This document shows positions 1 through 9,024 of a stretch of 64,000 nt of DNA, piece after piece (position 1 is the stretch's first letter; every line of letters starts with the position of its first letter). A program made the position numbers and the translations under genes. This DNA is from Fischerella muscicola PCC 7414 (GTDB taxonomy: Bacteria > Cyanobacteriota > Cyanobacteriia > Cyanobacteriales > Nostocaceae). The stretch is taken from NCBI RefSeq assembly GCF_000317205.1, contig NZ_AJLK01000086.1, forward strand, positions 1 through 64,000, written 5' to 3'. Under the pieces are notes generated by a model. That model was not told where the DNA came from and made no database searches. It saw only the letters and a list, made by a program, of their open reading frames with translations.

Positions 1-50
1 CCCTAGCCCCCCATCTCCCCACCTCCCCATCTCCCCACCTCCCCGATCCC
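1..50. repeat. C-rich intergenic repeat (CCCCATCT/CCCCACCT units)
   Basis: Tandem units of the form CCCCACCT and CCCCATCT run from the window edge. The same kind of repeat recurs at about 17917-18057 and, inside a coding sequence, at 22642-22749. It has no reading frame of its own that looks like a gene. Confidence 0.8.
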
Positions 51-160
51 TAATAACTTTGTAGAAATAACAAGATATGTTCATTCTGTACAGTATTTGC
101 CTGTGTTAGATTGAGCATACTGACATATGAAATTTTGTCCCTAGCCACGCAGCTGTCATT

Positions 161-1444
161 ATGGTAATTACAAGAAATGGACTTGTTTTGGGTGCTACGG
201 CGGTGACGCTATCCACAATCGCAGTTACAAGCCTTGGCATTCACTCGCAAGGACAAGCTCTTTTTAAAGAAAGTCCTAAGGAATTAGTAGATGAAGTTTG
301 GCAAATTATTAATAAACAATACGTAGACGGTACTTTTAATCAGGTAGATTGGAAAGCTGTTCGGAGTGAGTACCTGAATAAGTCCTACAAAAACAATGAA
401 GAAGCATATAAGTCCATCCGGGAAATGCTGAAGAAGCTAGACGATCCATACACCCGGTTTATGGATCCAGAGGAATTCAAAAATATGCAAGTTGATACCT
501 CTGGCGAATTGACAGGTATTGGTATCCAAATAGGTTTGGATGAAAAAACGAAAAAGCTAACTGTAATTGCTCCTATTGAGGATACACCTGCATTTAAGGC
601 TGGGATTCTGGCAAAAGACACCATTATCTACATCAATGGTAAAAGCACAGAGGGCATGGATACTAATGAAGCAGTATCCCTAATCCGAGGTGAACCAGGC
701 AGCAAAGTTAACTTAACAATCCTGCGTGATGGTCAAAGAAAAGAATTTACGATAACACGGGCGCGAATTGAAATCCATCCGGTAGAATTTTCTCAAAAGC
801 AAACACCTGCAGGTAATATTGGCTATATCCGCTTGAAGCAGTTTAGTGCCAATGCTGCCAAAGAAATGCGGGATGCAATCAAAAATTTAGAAAGCAAGCA
901 GGTATCTGGATATATATTAGACCTACGTAATAATCCGGGTGGTCTACTGTACTCTAGTGTAGACATTGCCCGGATGTGGATGGATAGAGGCACAATTGTT
1001 TCCACTATCGACCGTCAGGGTGAGATGGAACGAGAAATGGCCAACGGACGGGCTTTAACGAACAAACCCTTGGTGGTATTGGTAGATAAAGGTAGTGCCA
1101 GTGCTAGTGAAATTCTTTCAGGGGCATTGCAGGACAACAAGCGTGCAGTCGTAGTGGGTAGTCAGACTTTTGGTAAGGGTCTAGTACAATCTGTACGCCC
1201 CTTGGATGATGGTTCCGGCTTAGCAGTCACGATCGCTAAATACCATACCCCCCTGGGCAGAGATATCAACAAACATGGGATTGACCCAAATATAGTAGTG
1301 GATTTAAATGATAAGCAGCGACAAGACTTGTGGCTTAAAGAACGAGAAAAAGTCGGTACTCAAGCAGATCCACAGTTTGCTAAAGCAGTGGAAGTGTTAG
1401 CCAAAGAAATTGCAGCTAAAGGCACAAGCGCACAAAGAAATTAG
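161..1444 (+). CDS. ctp: C-terminal processing peptidase (S41 family)
   Basis: Carboxyl-terminal processing protease, a serine protease that trims C-termini of exported or thylakoid-lumen proteins. The 427-residue product has an N-terminal hydrophobic export signal (about residues 8-30), a PDZ domain (about 105-190) and the S41 tail-specific protease domain (about 195-385). The Ser/Lys dyad is visible as Ser314 in GSASASEI and Lys339 in TFGKGLVQ, 25 residues apart as in the plant D1-processing enzyme. Cyanobacteria carry several paralogues (CtpA, CtpB, CtpC); CtpA matures the D1 protein. I cannot assign the paralogue without an alignment. It stands alone on its strand; the ATG at 161 puts the hydrophobic signal at the very N-terminus. 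Confidence 0.93.
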   Translation: MVITRNGLVLGATAVTLSTIAVTSLGIHSQGQALFKESPKELVDEVWQIINKQYVDGTFNQVDWKAVRSEYLNKSYKNNEEAYKSIREMLKKLDDPYTRFMDPEEFKNMQVDTSGELTGIGIQIGLDEKTKKLTVIAPIEDTPAFKAGILAKDTIIYINGKSTEGMDTNEAVSLIRGEPGSKVNLTILRDGQRKEFTITRARIEIHPVEFSQKQTPAGNIGYIRLKQFSANAAKEMRDAIKNLESKQVSGYILDLRNNPGGLLYSSVDIARMWMDRGTIVSTIDRQGEMEREMANGRALTNKPLVVLVDKGSASASEILSGALQDNKRAVVVGSQTFGKGLVQSVRPLDDGSGLAVTIAKYHTPLGRDINKHGIDPNIVVDLNDKQRQDLWLKEREKVGTQADPQFAKAVEVLAKEIAAKGTSAQRN

Positions 1445-1465
1445 AAAGTGGTTTAACTTTTGCCT

Positions 1466-1654
1466 TTAGACTGGCTGGCATTTACCCGCGCGAATCAGTC
1501 CAACACGACGAGCGATCGCTTCCCCTGGCGATTCAAAGGGTCCCCACTTTTCTATAACCTCTGGATTGTCATCCCCAGCAACTTCATTGCTAGGGATGAT
1601 TTCGCAGTTGCCAGCAGGACGCTTGACAATATAGAAATTTTGTGTATTGCTCAT
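1466..1654 (-). CDS. small conserved cyanobacterial protein (62 aa)
   Basis: A 62-residue soluble protein starting MSNTQNFYIVKR and ending RRVGLIRAGKCQPV. A longer reading with 17 more residues from 1705 is possible, but the ATG at 1654 starts at the part that looks conserved. From memory, short proteins with a WGPF segment followed by an EAIARRVGLIRAGKC tail occur widely in cyanobacteria, sometimes carrying an unhelpful transposase label. Nothing here resembles a transposase catalytic core. It is convergent with the protease gene, whose stop is 21 bases away. Function unknown. Confidence 0.65.
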   Translation of the reverse strand: MSNTQNFYIVKRPAGNCEIIPSNEVAGDDNPEVIEKWGPFESPGEAIARRVGLIRAGKCQPV

Positions 1655-1969
1655 TTTTGTGACCAGATATTTGCTTGCTGAAGAAATTTTAAAGCTTCCG
1701 GGCATCAGTTGGACTTGATGAGTAAATGGTTAATAGTAGCAAGCACTACAGTAATGCTCTCGAGTCAAAAACTTGCTTGAATAAAGGATCTTGTCCAATG
1801 ACTTATTCCCAGCAAATAGCCACCGATAGCACAACAGATTTGGATGCAATTAAGCAATCTGGTTTTGAACCATCGGATCAAGTTTTAGGTAAAGTTGTCA
1901 CAAAGGTTGTTACAAAAGATTTAAATGGTATTAAGCTTTGTGAATTTCAACAGCCCATAATTCCATCTT

Positions 1970-2854
1970 CTACTTCGTTTCTTGTTGAAGTAAAATTGGT
2001 ACTGTGCCTTTTTCAGCACCAATCACCACAATCTTAGAGTTAGAAGATTGTGCTAATTTCTCAGTAGCTTCTATAGCTCGTAATTGCAGTACAGAATTGT
2101 TAAGTCCATCAGAAATAATTTTTTGGGAATCAGCTATACCCCTAGCTTCAATGCGTTTGCGTTCTGCTTCTTGACGTTCTTTTTCTAAAATAAATTTCAT
2201 GCGCTGATTTTCTTGTTCTGCTTTGAGTTTCTCTTGAATTGCTGCTTGTAAGCTGTCAGGCATTTTGACATTTCTTAACAAAGCTTCTTCTACAATGAAA
2301 CCTAAAGGAAGTAACTGTTGAGTCAGCTGTTGATTGAGTTGCTGGACTATTTCTTGACGCTTGGTAGAATAAATAGCTGCTGCTGGGTAGTTAGCTGTAA
2401 TAGCGCGGATTGTCGAGCGAAATCGAGAAATAACTAATTGTGTTTCGTCTGTACCAATATTTTTATATACTGTTGCTGCTTTTTGGGGGTCAAGCTTGTA
2501 TTGCAGACTTACATCAAGATTGAGACTCAACCCTTCCTGAGATGTGGCATCGACATTTTCTTTGACATCTTTGAGGCGTGCAGAAAAATTGATTACCTTA
2601 GCAAAAGGATTCATCAAATGCACACCTGGATTAAATGTGTCATCAGGGACTTGACCAAAGAGGTTGGCAACTCCAACATTACCTGGCGGTACGATTACTA
2701 AAAGCCTGGAAACAGAAGTAAGTAGAGCGATCGCACCAATTAAAACACTTACTGAGCGAATTATCCAGCGCGATCGTTCATTAGACATTTTGCCAGAGTT
2801 TAAATAGATAAAAATAGCAATCAGGCTTGTTAAGAGAGAAAATATAAAACCCAT
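1970..2854 (-). CDS. SPFH/prohibitin-like membrane protein
   Basis: Member of the SPFH (stomatin/prohibitin/flotillin/HflK) superfamily, membrane-anchored scaffolds that form ring assemblies and often influence membrane proteases. The 294-residue product has two N-terminal hydrophobic segments (about 2-20 and 34-53), then the SPFH start VPPGNVGVANLFGQV, the prohibitin-like domain to about residue 210, and a charged alpha-helical coiled-coil region rich in E, K and R (about 200-250). The frame extends to a TTG at 2875, but the ATG at 2854 is a better start; a shorter start at MSNERSRW, with a single membrane segment, is also possible. No operon partner. The family call is firm, the cellular role is not. 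Confidence 0.88.
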   Translation of the reverse strand: MGFIFSLLTSLIAIFIYLNSGKMSNERSRWIIRSVSVLIGAIALLTSVSRLLVIVPPGNVGVANLFGQVPDDTFNPGVHLMNPFAKVINFSARLKDVKENVDATSQEGLSLNLDVSLQYKLDPQKAATVYKNIGTDETQLVISRFRSTIRAITANYPAAAIYSTKRQEIVQQLNQQLTQQLLPLGFIVEEALLRNVKMPDSLQAAIQEKLKAEQENQRMKFILEKERQEAERKRIEARGIADSQKIISDGLNNSVLQLRAIEATEKLAQSSNSKIVVIGAEKGTVPILLQQETK

Positions 2855-3034
2855 AAATATTACCTGTAGAGTCAAGAAGCAATCAATACTTAACCACTAC
2901 AGTATATGCACTAGGTAATGCTTGATATTAGAACAAAATCACATTTTGTCAAAAATTTTTAATCCTGACATTTCCCAACATGAGATGATATTTACTTTGC
3001 AGTCCGCAAAGTGTATCCGCTTGGGAATCCATCC

Positions 3035-3682
3035 ATGAGTCAAATCATTTGGATAGCAAGACACGCTAACCGTCTTGATTTTGTTAACCCTGATTGGTTT
3101 CTTACCGCCGAACGACGTTACGATCCGCCTTTGTCTGAAGATGGCTTCATCCAAGCAAAGCAGCTAGCTAATCGCCTCAAGCGAGAAAAAATTGCCCATA
3201 TTTTTGCTTCGCCTTTCTTACGAACAGTACAAACTGCAAACGCTGTTGCAGAAGTTCTAGATTTACCAATTAAACTAGAAACAGGTTTGAGTGAATGGCT
3301 TAATCCTGCTTGGATGACAGAGGAACCACAAAAACTCTCTATCCCTGCTCTTGCTGAATTATTCCCTAGAATAGATATTAGCTACACACCCCGCATTGCA
3401 GCTAAATACCCAGAAACTCAACAACAAGTGCGGGCGCGTTCTGGACAAACTGCTAGATGTCTAGCCACAGAATACTCTCCAGACAACATTTTGCTGGTGG
3501 GACACGGTGCATCTGTACTTGGGGCAGCTATGGGACTTGTTGGGGAAATTGCTGTAACAGAAGTTAAAGCAACTTTGTGTAGTTTAGTAAAAGTTGTGCG
3601 TCAGCATCCAGAATGGTTTCTTGAACTTAAGGGAGATACTTCTCATTTAACTCAAGTAGAGGAATTTGTTCGGTTTAATTAA
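3035..3682 (+). CDS. histidine phosphatase family protein (phosphoglycerate mutase-like)
   Basis: A 215-residue protein of the histidine phosphatase superfamily. The N-terminal phospho-acceptor motif reads IARHANR, with RHA in place of the usual RHG; the second histidine lies in LLVGHGAS near the C-terminus, and a conserved Arg is in FASPFLRTVQTA. These enzymes are phosphatases of small molecules or proteins or phosphoglycerate mutases, and substrate cannot be deduced from sequence. The ATG at 3035 is preferred over a GTG at 3011 because it begins just before the catalytic strand. It is divergent from the prohibitin-like gene, with about 180 bases between starts. Confidence 0.85.
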   Translation: MSQIIWIARHANRLDFVNPDWFLTAERRYDPPLSEDGFIQAKQLANRLKREKIAHIFASPFLRTVQTANAVAEVLDLPIKLETGLSEWLNPAWMTEEPQKLSIPALAELFPRIDISYTPRIAAKYPETQQQVRARSGQTARCLATEYSPDNILLVGHGASVLGAAMGLVGEIAVTEVKATLCSLVKVVRQHPEWFLELKGDTSHLTQVEEFVRFN

Positions 3683-3719
3683 GGATGTTAAGGATTATAG
3701 CTAAACCAATTTCGCGTGC

Positions 3720-3865
3720 TGACTGCTAGTGGATAGTGGTTAGTGGTTGATAGTCGTATATGGACAAACAGTCAACAATCTGTAGGTAATTGAAAACCGA
3801 TAGTGGTTAGTGATAAAAAATCAACTACTAACTATCCACTACTAACCACCAACCACTAACTATTA
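3720..3865. repeat. STRR-like heptamer repeats (GTTAGTG / AACCACT)
   Basis: The region before glk holds degenerate heptamers such as TAGTGGTTAGTGGTTGATAG and, further on, the complementary series ACTAACCACCAACCACTAAC. The two halves are mutually inverted, so the transcript could fold into a long imperfect hairpin. Short tandem heptamers of this type are a known hallmark of heterocystous cyanobacteria. Confidence 0.75.
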
Positions 3866-3877
3866 ACTTTAATATTT

Positions 3878-4903
3878 ATGACTTTACTACTAGCTGGAGA
3901 CATCGGCGGGACGAAAACTATTCTGCGACTGATGGAGGAAACAGAAGTACCTCTTTTACGTACAGTCTATGAACAACGTTACCGCAGTGGGGATTTTCCC
4001 GATTTAGTGCCAATAGTACAACAGTTTTTGGCCGCAGCTAATACGCCGACACCTGAAAAAGCTTGTTTTGCGATCGCTGGGCCTATAGTTCACAATACTG
4101 CCAAGCTGACTAATTTGGCTTGGTTTCTCGATGCTGAACGTCTGCAACAACAACTCGGTATCACTTATGTCTCTTTAATTAATGATTTTACTGCTGTTGC
4201 CTATGGCATTTTAGGCTTAGAAACACAAGACTTTTATACACTGCAAACTGGCAAATCCAATCCAGACGCACCAATTGGAATTATTGGTGCTGGTACTGGT
4301 TTAGGACAAGGATTTTTAATCAAACAGGGAAATTTTTATCAAGCTTTCCCCTCTGAAGGTGGACATGCTGATTTTGCCCCTCGCACGGAGTTGGAGTTTC
4401 AACTGTTGAAATATCTGTTGGATAAACATAGTATCCAGCGCGTTTCTGTGGAACGGGTAGTTTCTGGATTAGGAATTGTTTCTATTTACCAATTTTTACG
4501 CGATCGCAAAATTGACGACGAATCACCAGAGATTGCCGAAATAGTCAGAACTTGGGAACAAGAGGCAGGAAAACAAGAAAAAAGCGTCGATCCGGGTGCA
4601 GCCATTGGTAATGCTGCCTTACAAGGAAGCGATCGCCTTTGTGAACAAACAATGCAGTTATTTATAGAAGCTTACGGCGCGGAAGCAGGCAACCTTGCTC
4701 TCAAACTCCTCCCTTACGGTGGTTTATATGTTGCCGGTGGTATCGCCCCAAAAATTCTGTCTTTAATTCAACAAGGTGATTTCCTGTTTAATTTCACCCA
4801 TAAAGGTAGAATGCGTCCCCTGCTAGAAGAAATACCAGTACATGTTGTAACAAATCAACAAGTTGGGTTGATAGGTGCTGCTATTTACGCTGCTAGGTTA
4901 TAG
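3878..4903 (+). CDS. glk: glucokinase
   Basis: ATP-dependent glucokinase, which phosphorylates free glucose to glucose 6-phosphate in the cytoplasm. The 341-residue protein begins with the phosphate-binding motif LLAGDIGGTKT, has the sugar-binding region with catalytic Asp in LINDFTAVAYG (about residues 100-111), the adenosine-side motif GAGTGLGQG, and the C-terminal glycine-rich LYVAGGIAPK segment. Length and motif order match the bacterial Glk family (PF02685) rather than ROK kinases. The ATG at 3878 follows directly after a repeat-filled spacer, and no strong ribosome-binding site is visible. The invertase at 5789 would release glucose that this enzyme could phosphorylate, but the genes are not in one operon. 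Confidence 0.93.
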   Translation: MTLLLAGDIGGTKTILRLMEETEVPLLRTVYEQRYRSGDFPDLVPIVQQFLAAANTPTPEKACFAIAGPIVHNTAKLTNLAWFLDAERLQQQLGITYVSLINDFTAVAYGILGLETQDFYTLQTGKSNPDAPIGIIGAGTGLGQGFLIKQGNFYQAFPSEGGHADFAPRTELEFQLLKYLLDKHSIQRVSVERVVSGLGIVSIYQFLRDRKIDDESPEIAEIVRTWEQEAGKQEKSVDPGAAIGNAALQGSDRLCEQTMQLFIEAYGAEAGNLALKLLPYGGLYVAGGIAPKILSLIQQGDFLFNFTHKGRMRPLLEEIPVHVVTNQQVGLIGAAIYAARL

Positions 4904-5023
4904 TAGATATGCGTAGGACTACAACGCTCTTTTTACACAATTTTACGGGTGCTTTTAGACATTTTGCTAAGTTATAACAAACTATCAGCCTACGTAATAT
5001 TAGCACGTGTAAAAGCAAAAACT

Positions 5024-5626
5024 ATGACAAAAAGAGTGTTGTTGTCCCTAATTACTGTGGCTTTAGTATGTAGCGGATTTACACGCGTTGAGGCGCGTCC
5101 TCCCCAACGCCCCATTTCTCCTACCAAACCAGCCCCCAATAAACCAATTAAGTCAGAATGGAAGTTATTTACTGCTCCAGATGGTAGCTTCACTGTCTTA
5201 ATGCCAGGGAGACCTAAAGCCATGTCTCAGACCCAAAAAACCTATATGGGGGAAATAAACTTACAACTGTTTGTTGGGCAACTACCTAACCAAGAAGTGG
5301 CTTATGTAGTGGCATACAACGACTTTCCCTATAGCTATGGTCAAATGACCAATCCCCAAGTAATACTTAACAATGCCCAAACTATGGCTGTAAAAACTAC
5401 CCAAAGTAATTTAATTGGTCAGCGTAGCATCCGTAGTTCCAATGGTCATCCTGGCAAAGAAATCGAGTATGTCAACTCTGGTGGAAAAATAACTAAAAAC
5501 CGCATGTATGTTGCTGATGGGCGCTTGTATCAAGTCATGGCGATCACAACCAATAAGCAACACAAGTCTCTATCTAAAACTATTAATGGGTATTTGAATT
5601 CTTTCCAGTTAGTTTTGAAAAAATGA
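5024..5626 (+). CDS. exported conserved hypothetical protein
   Basis: A 200-residue exported protein. The ATG at 5024 begins a classical signal peptide (MTKRVLLSLITVALVCSGF, cleavage probably after VEA), followed by a Pro/Lys-rich linker and one compact domain that starts WKLFTAPDGSFTVLMPG and ends near the C-terminus. Similar single-domain secreted proteins with a FTAPDG-type start are common in cyanobacteria; I know of no assigned function. The frame is open upstream to 4949, but that extension would bury the signal peptide. Monocistronic, about 120 bases after glk. Confidence 0.7.
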   Translation: MTKRVLLSLITVALVCSGFTRVEARPPQRPISPTKPAPNKPIKSEWKLFTAPDGSFTVLMPGRPKAMSQTQKTYMGEINLQLFVGQLPNQEVAYVVAYNDFPYSYGQMTNPQVILNNAQTMAVKTTQSNLIGQRSIRSSNGHPGKEIEYVNSGGKITKNRMYVADGRLYQVMAITTNKQHKSLSKTINGYLNSFQLVLKK

Positions 5627-5689
5627 GGATGAGAATTGACGCAGAGAGTGGGGGTATGGGGAGTGTGAGGAGTGGGGGAAGTGTAATTC

Positions 5690-5780
5690 AGTTATCAGTT
5701 ATCAAATTCTATTACTCACTGTTAACTGTTAACTTTTTACTAATTCCCAACCACTAACAACCAACAACTAACAACCCACT
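5690..5780. repeat. STRR-like heptamer repeats
   Basis: Degenerate heptamers (CAGTTAT, TAACTGT, AACAACT) fill the convergent spacer between the exported protein gene and the invertase gene, together with a G-rich stretch at about 5645-5680. No gene seen. Confidence 0.65.
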
Positions 5781-5788
5781 CAGTAGAT

Positions 5789-7279
5789 TTAAGTGTCAAA
5801 GCTGTTAAGTTCAAATTCACAAGCCCTAGAAACCTGTTCTGCTGTAAATGGTTCAAAGCTGACTAATGGCAACCAAGAGGGATTGTTAATCAATTCTTTT
5901 GCTAATAAGAAACCTGCAACAGTCCATATTTGATATTTTCTAGCTTGTTTGCCTTGTAGTCGCCCTCTTCTACCATCGTAATATTCTGGCCATTCATCGT
6001 CCTTGAGGCGAGTTTGGGCAATTGCAATTGCTCTCTCTGCTAGACACACTCTATTAGTTTTGATGGCAGCTGCTGCTAACATCCACATTAATACTGGCCA
6101 ATTGCCGCCGTTGTGATAAGACCAAGGTATATTTTTCGGGTCGCAGCCAGTAATAATTCTATATTCTTCATTTTCTAAGGCAGGGAAAGTAATTTTCATC
6201 GGCATATCTCCGACTAAATCTTCCCAGCGTTTCTCTATTAAATTCATAATGGCTTGCGATTGTTCTTCGCTAGCAAGATCAGAAATAACCGCAACCAAGT
6301 TTCCTAATGTGAAAAAGCGGGTATCCATCTGTGATGGACCAACATTCCCTGCGAGATAACCACCTTTTCTGGGTAGCCACCGATCTAATTCAGAATAAGG
6401 AAGCGAATCTACATATATATTGAATTGATTGACAGCTTCTCTACCATACTCTTCACCTTTGTAGCGATAAATAGCATTGAGGCGATTTAAGTCTATCCAA
6501 TAATGTTTACGAATATGAGCGCGTAAAAGAGGTAGGCGGTTATCAATGGCTGTAACAATATCTTGATTGCCTTGGCAAACTAGTAGTTCTCGCCCTGCAC
6601 GCAATGCAGCATAAAATAAAGATTGAATTTCTAAAGGATGCCCGTAGATACCCAAACGACGATCAATCATACAAGCACCGTCTGGAACCAACAGGGTAGG
6701 ATACATATCAAAACGTGTCGCTAAAGATAGCTCCATAATTAACCTGATGCCGTGTTGAAAATCGCTTTGATATGCTAATGAATAATCTTTTGTAGCTACT
6801 ACATAAGCACGTAGCAGTATTACCCACCAAAAACACGAATCTACTGGTGTGACTCTGGCGATCGCATGTTCTCCAAAATCAGCTTCTAAATATTCTTCAC
6901 CACTTGGGGATACAACTACTTTGAAGCTGGCTGGAATCATGCCTCGACCTGGTTTATAGGCATCCAACTGATTCTCTTTTGGCTGTAACTTTAAGGTTTC
7001 TTCTAGAAAGTTACGAACAATTTCTGTTCTACCTTTGATGAGAAATAGTAGAGCGGAAGAAACAAAATCTCTAATAAAGCATTGGTCGTAATTGAGCGCA
7101 TCTACTGTACTGTCAATGGCTGCGATCGTTCCTACTGGACGACCTTTATAGTACATTATTGATTTTTCTAAAACCTCCCACGCTTCTTGTTCTACATCTT
7201 CAATTGCTACCCTGTCTTCTAATTGCATAGCCACAAAATCTCCATGTAAATTAGACTTTTGATTAGATAATAGATTCAC
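5789..7279 (-). CDS. neutral/alkaline invertase (GH100)
   Basis: Cytoplasmic sucrose-hydrolysing enzyme of glycoside hydrolase family 100, the cyanobacterial ancestor of plant neutral/alkaline invertases. The 496-residue, all-helical (alpha/alpha)6-barrel protein shows family motifs including [51 protein letters not shown] and [13 protein letters not shown]. Asp206 (MIDRRLG) and Glu432 (EWPEYY) are 226 residues apart, the same spacing I recall for the catalytic pair of Nostoc InvA. There is no signal peptide. The GTG at 7279 is used because a GGGAAG sits upstream; the ATG at 7228 is an alternative. The long AT-rich region upstream could hold its promoter. It stands alone. Confidence 0.92.
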   Translation of the reverse strand: MNLLSNQKSNLHGDFVAMQLEDRVAIEDVEQEAWEVLEKSIMYYKGRPVGTIAAIDSTVDALNYDQCFIRDFVSSALLFLIKGRTEIVRNFLEETLKLQPKENQLDAYKPGRGMIPASFKVVVSPSGEEYLEADFGEHAIARVTPVDSCFWWVILLRAYVVATKDYSLAYQSDFQHGIRLIMELSLATRFDMYPTLLVPDGACMIDRRLGIYGHPLEIQSLFYAALRAGRELLVCQGNQDIVTAIDNRLPLLRAHIRKHYWIDLNRLNAIYRYKGEEYGREAVNQFNIYVDSLPYSELDRWLPRKGGYLAGNVGPSQMDTRFFTLGNLVAVISDLASEEQSQAIMNLIEKRWEDLVGDMPMKITFPALENEEYRIITGCDPKNIPWSYHNGGNWPVLMWMLAAAAIKTNRVCLAERAIAIAQTRLKDDEWPEYYDGRRGRLQGKQARKYQIWTVAGFLLAKELINNPSWLPLVSFEPFTAEQVSRACEFELNSFDT

Positions 7280-9024
7280 GCTGATTTATTCTTCCCAATA
7301 TCCTCATCATAACAAGCACTTTTTTTAATGAAAAACAAGGATAAAAGCAGTTAATTTACTGCTAAAATCAGCAGTTTTATTTATATATGCTTTTTTTACA
7401 TTGCTTGTATGGATGAAAGTAGATTATTTTTTGCTAATTAACTATCAATAGCAAAGACTTTTATTCTATAAATTAAGCTAAATCTACTTTTTAATTTTTT
7501 GAATTTCTAAGTAAGAAATTACTTTTTACTATACAAAAACATATACCCAGTAGTATTTAAATTTTTTGTAAATTTAAATACTGATTTAGTAAACATCAGG
7601 ACTTACGCAAAAATCACGAAAAAGCTTAATTTATCGAACCGCCATAGACGCCAAGAACGCCAAGAGTTCATAGAGTGTGCGTAAGTCCTAAACATACTTA
7701 ATTTTGTATAGAAGTGACTTTGACTATAATGAAACGATTTGCTGAGATAGGCATAATAAGAAATTATAACGAATTTTCACAATATGCAATATGAATTTTA
7801 AAAATCATTTTTCTCTGTTTTAAGAACTGGTATTTAATTTTACTTTTTAAGCTAGAATTTGATTTGTCAAATCAGCAAAAAAATTTCAGACATTGCATAA
7901 AAAAAGACACACACAATAATAAAAGTAACCCGTTTTCAAACAATTACAAATATAAGCTTATCAAGAGTCTTAATGATGAGATATTTCAAATATTTTTGAT
8001 TATTATAATTATATGGGTTAATTATTCATTGCTACATCTCCTAGACAGTAGGTGTAATAAGTTCTCCTCAATCAGCAAGTTTACTAACTAAGCCCCTACT
8101 TTATACAAAGACTCAGTCAACGGGACGAGAAGAATACTCACGCCCCGAAGATAAAGAATGTAAGCCCCTTAAATTATTTGTGGACAAGGAAAAATGATTG
8201 AGAGCGCAGAGTGCAACAATTCAACAAGGCGTTCTATTCAAAGTCCTGTGAATGCGATCGCACAAATCTGGAATACACAAATAATTGTTATCAGATATAC
8301 AAATACCTATTTTGAGCCTCACCTAGATTAATTAAACTAATTATTGAGAATATCAGATTTTTGTAGCTATTGTTACTATAATCATATAACAATTTACACA
8401 TACATCTAGTAGAGGAAAAAAATATTGCCTAGCAAAATTTATGAAATCCTTCCGGATTATTATTAAAGTTTGTGTAAAGTACAAAAAAGGGTTGTTACGC
8501 AAAACTTCCTTGTGTTTGCTGTTGAAAAAATAAAAAACTAAAGTTTACTGACGCAGGTTATTAGCCTCTAATTAAGGTTTTGAACACCGATAACAGTCCT
8601 AGTAGTTGACAATTAGCCCATTTCAATTGATATGTTGCACTATTTTTAACAAGCCTAAAATTTAGCCCTGAATAAAGTACCCTCCAGGAAGCCACCATAA
8701 CGGGCATCTACGGGTTAAAACGGCTTTAGAATTCATGCTGTGAAATTTGTTTCACGGCTAATCGTAATTAGTACAATATCTCTGTTTCAACAAATATTCT
8801 GTGATATCCTTATTTGTTTTTTTAATTACGCTTGATAGTTGTAATAACTCAATCTTACATATTTCTGCTACACAAGCAATTTCTTCAACTGAAGATTTAA
8901 TTTGTCGCAAATCTTTCTTTCCTCAAAACTTATTTATTATGAATGCGAAAAGTATTCATAATTAACTATATTAGTTTAATTTATTTGCCACAAAAATCAA
9001 AAATAAATTCCAAAGGAAAAATTG
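7280..9024. other. 1.7-kb AT-rich region with no convincing gene
   Basis: Between the invertase start and the next gene lies the longest gene-poor stretch of the window. It contains the MITE-like element at 7598-7689, a poor TTG-start frame at 7864-8091 that I reject, a GTA-N8-TAC box at 8363-8376 and many A/T tracts. The two flanking genes diverge from it. I see no tRNA, rRNA or riboswitch fold in it. Confidence 0.6.
7598..7689. mobile_element. MITE-like element with 12-bp perfect terminal inverted repeats
   Basis: AGGACTTACGCA at 7598-7609 is exactly complementary to TGCGTAAGTCCT at 7678-7689. The hexamer AAACAT lies just left (7591-7596) and immediately right (7690-7695), which looks like a target-site duplication. 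The 92-bp element carries no reading frame; its centre holds the direct repeat CGCCAAGAACGCCAAG. It is probably mobilised in trans by a transposase recognising the same ends. Confidence 0.65.

Noticed and set aside
1726-2037. 103-aa plus-strand frame with MTYSQQIATDSTTDLD
   Set aside because: It overlaps the 3' end of the prohibitin-like gene, and its last third is antisense to that conserved coding region. No family match or ribosome-binding site is evident. A short decayed gene cannot be excluded.
7864-8091. 75-aa frame with a hydrophobic centre
   Set aside because: It starts at TTG in very A/T-rich sequence, is dominated by N, K, I and S, and has no ribosome-binding site. Such frames arise by chance there.
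8363-8376. GTA-N8-TAC, an NtcA-type box
   Set aside because: The box is exact, but about 16 such hits are expected by chance in 64 kb. TATAAT follows immediately (8377-8382), not at the roughly 22-base spacing of activated promoters, and the next gene is 650 bases away.
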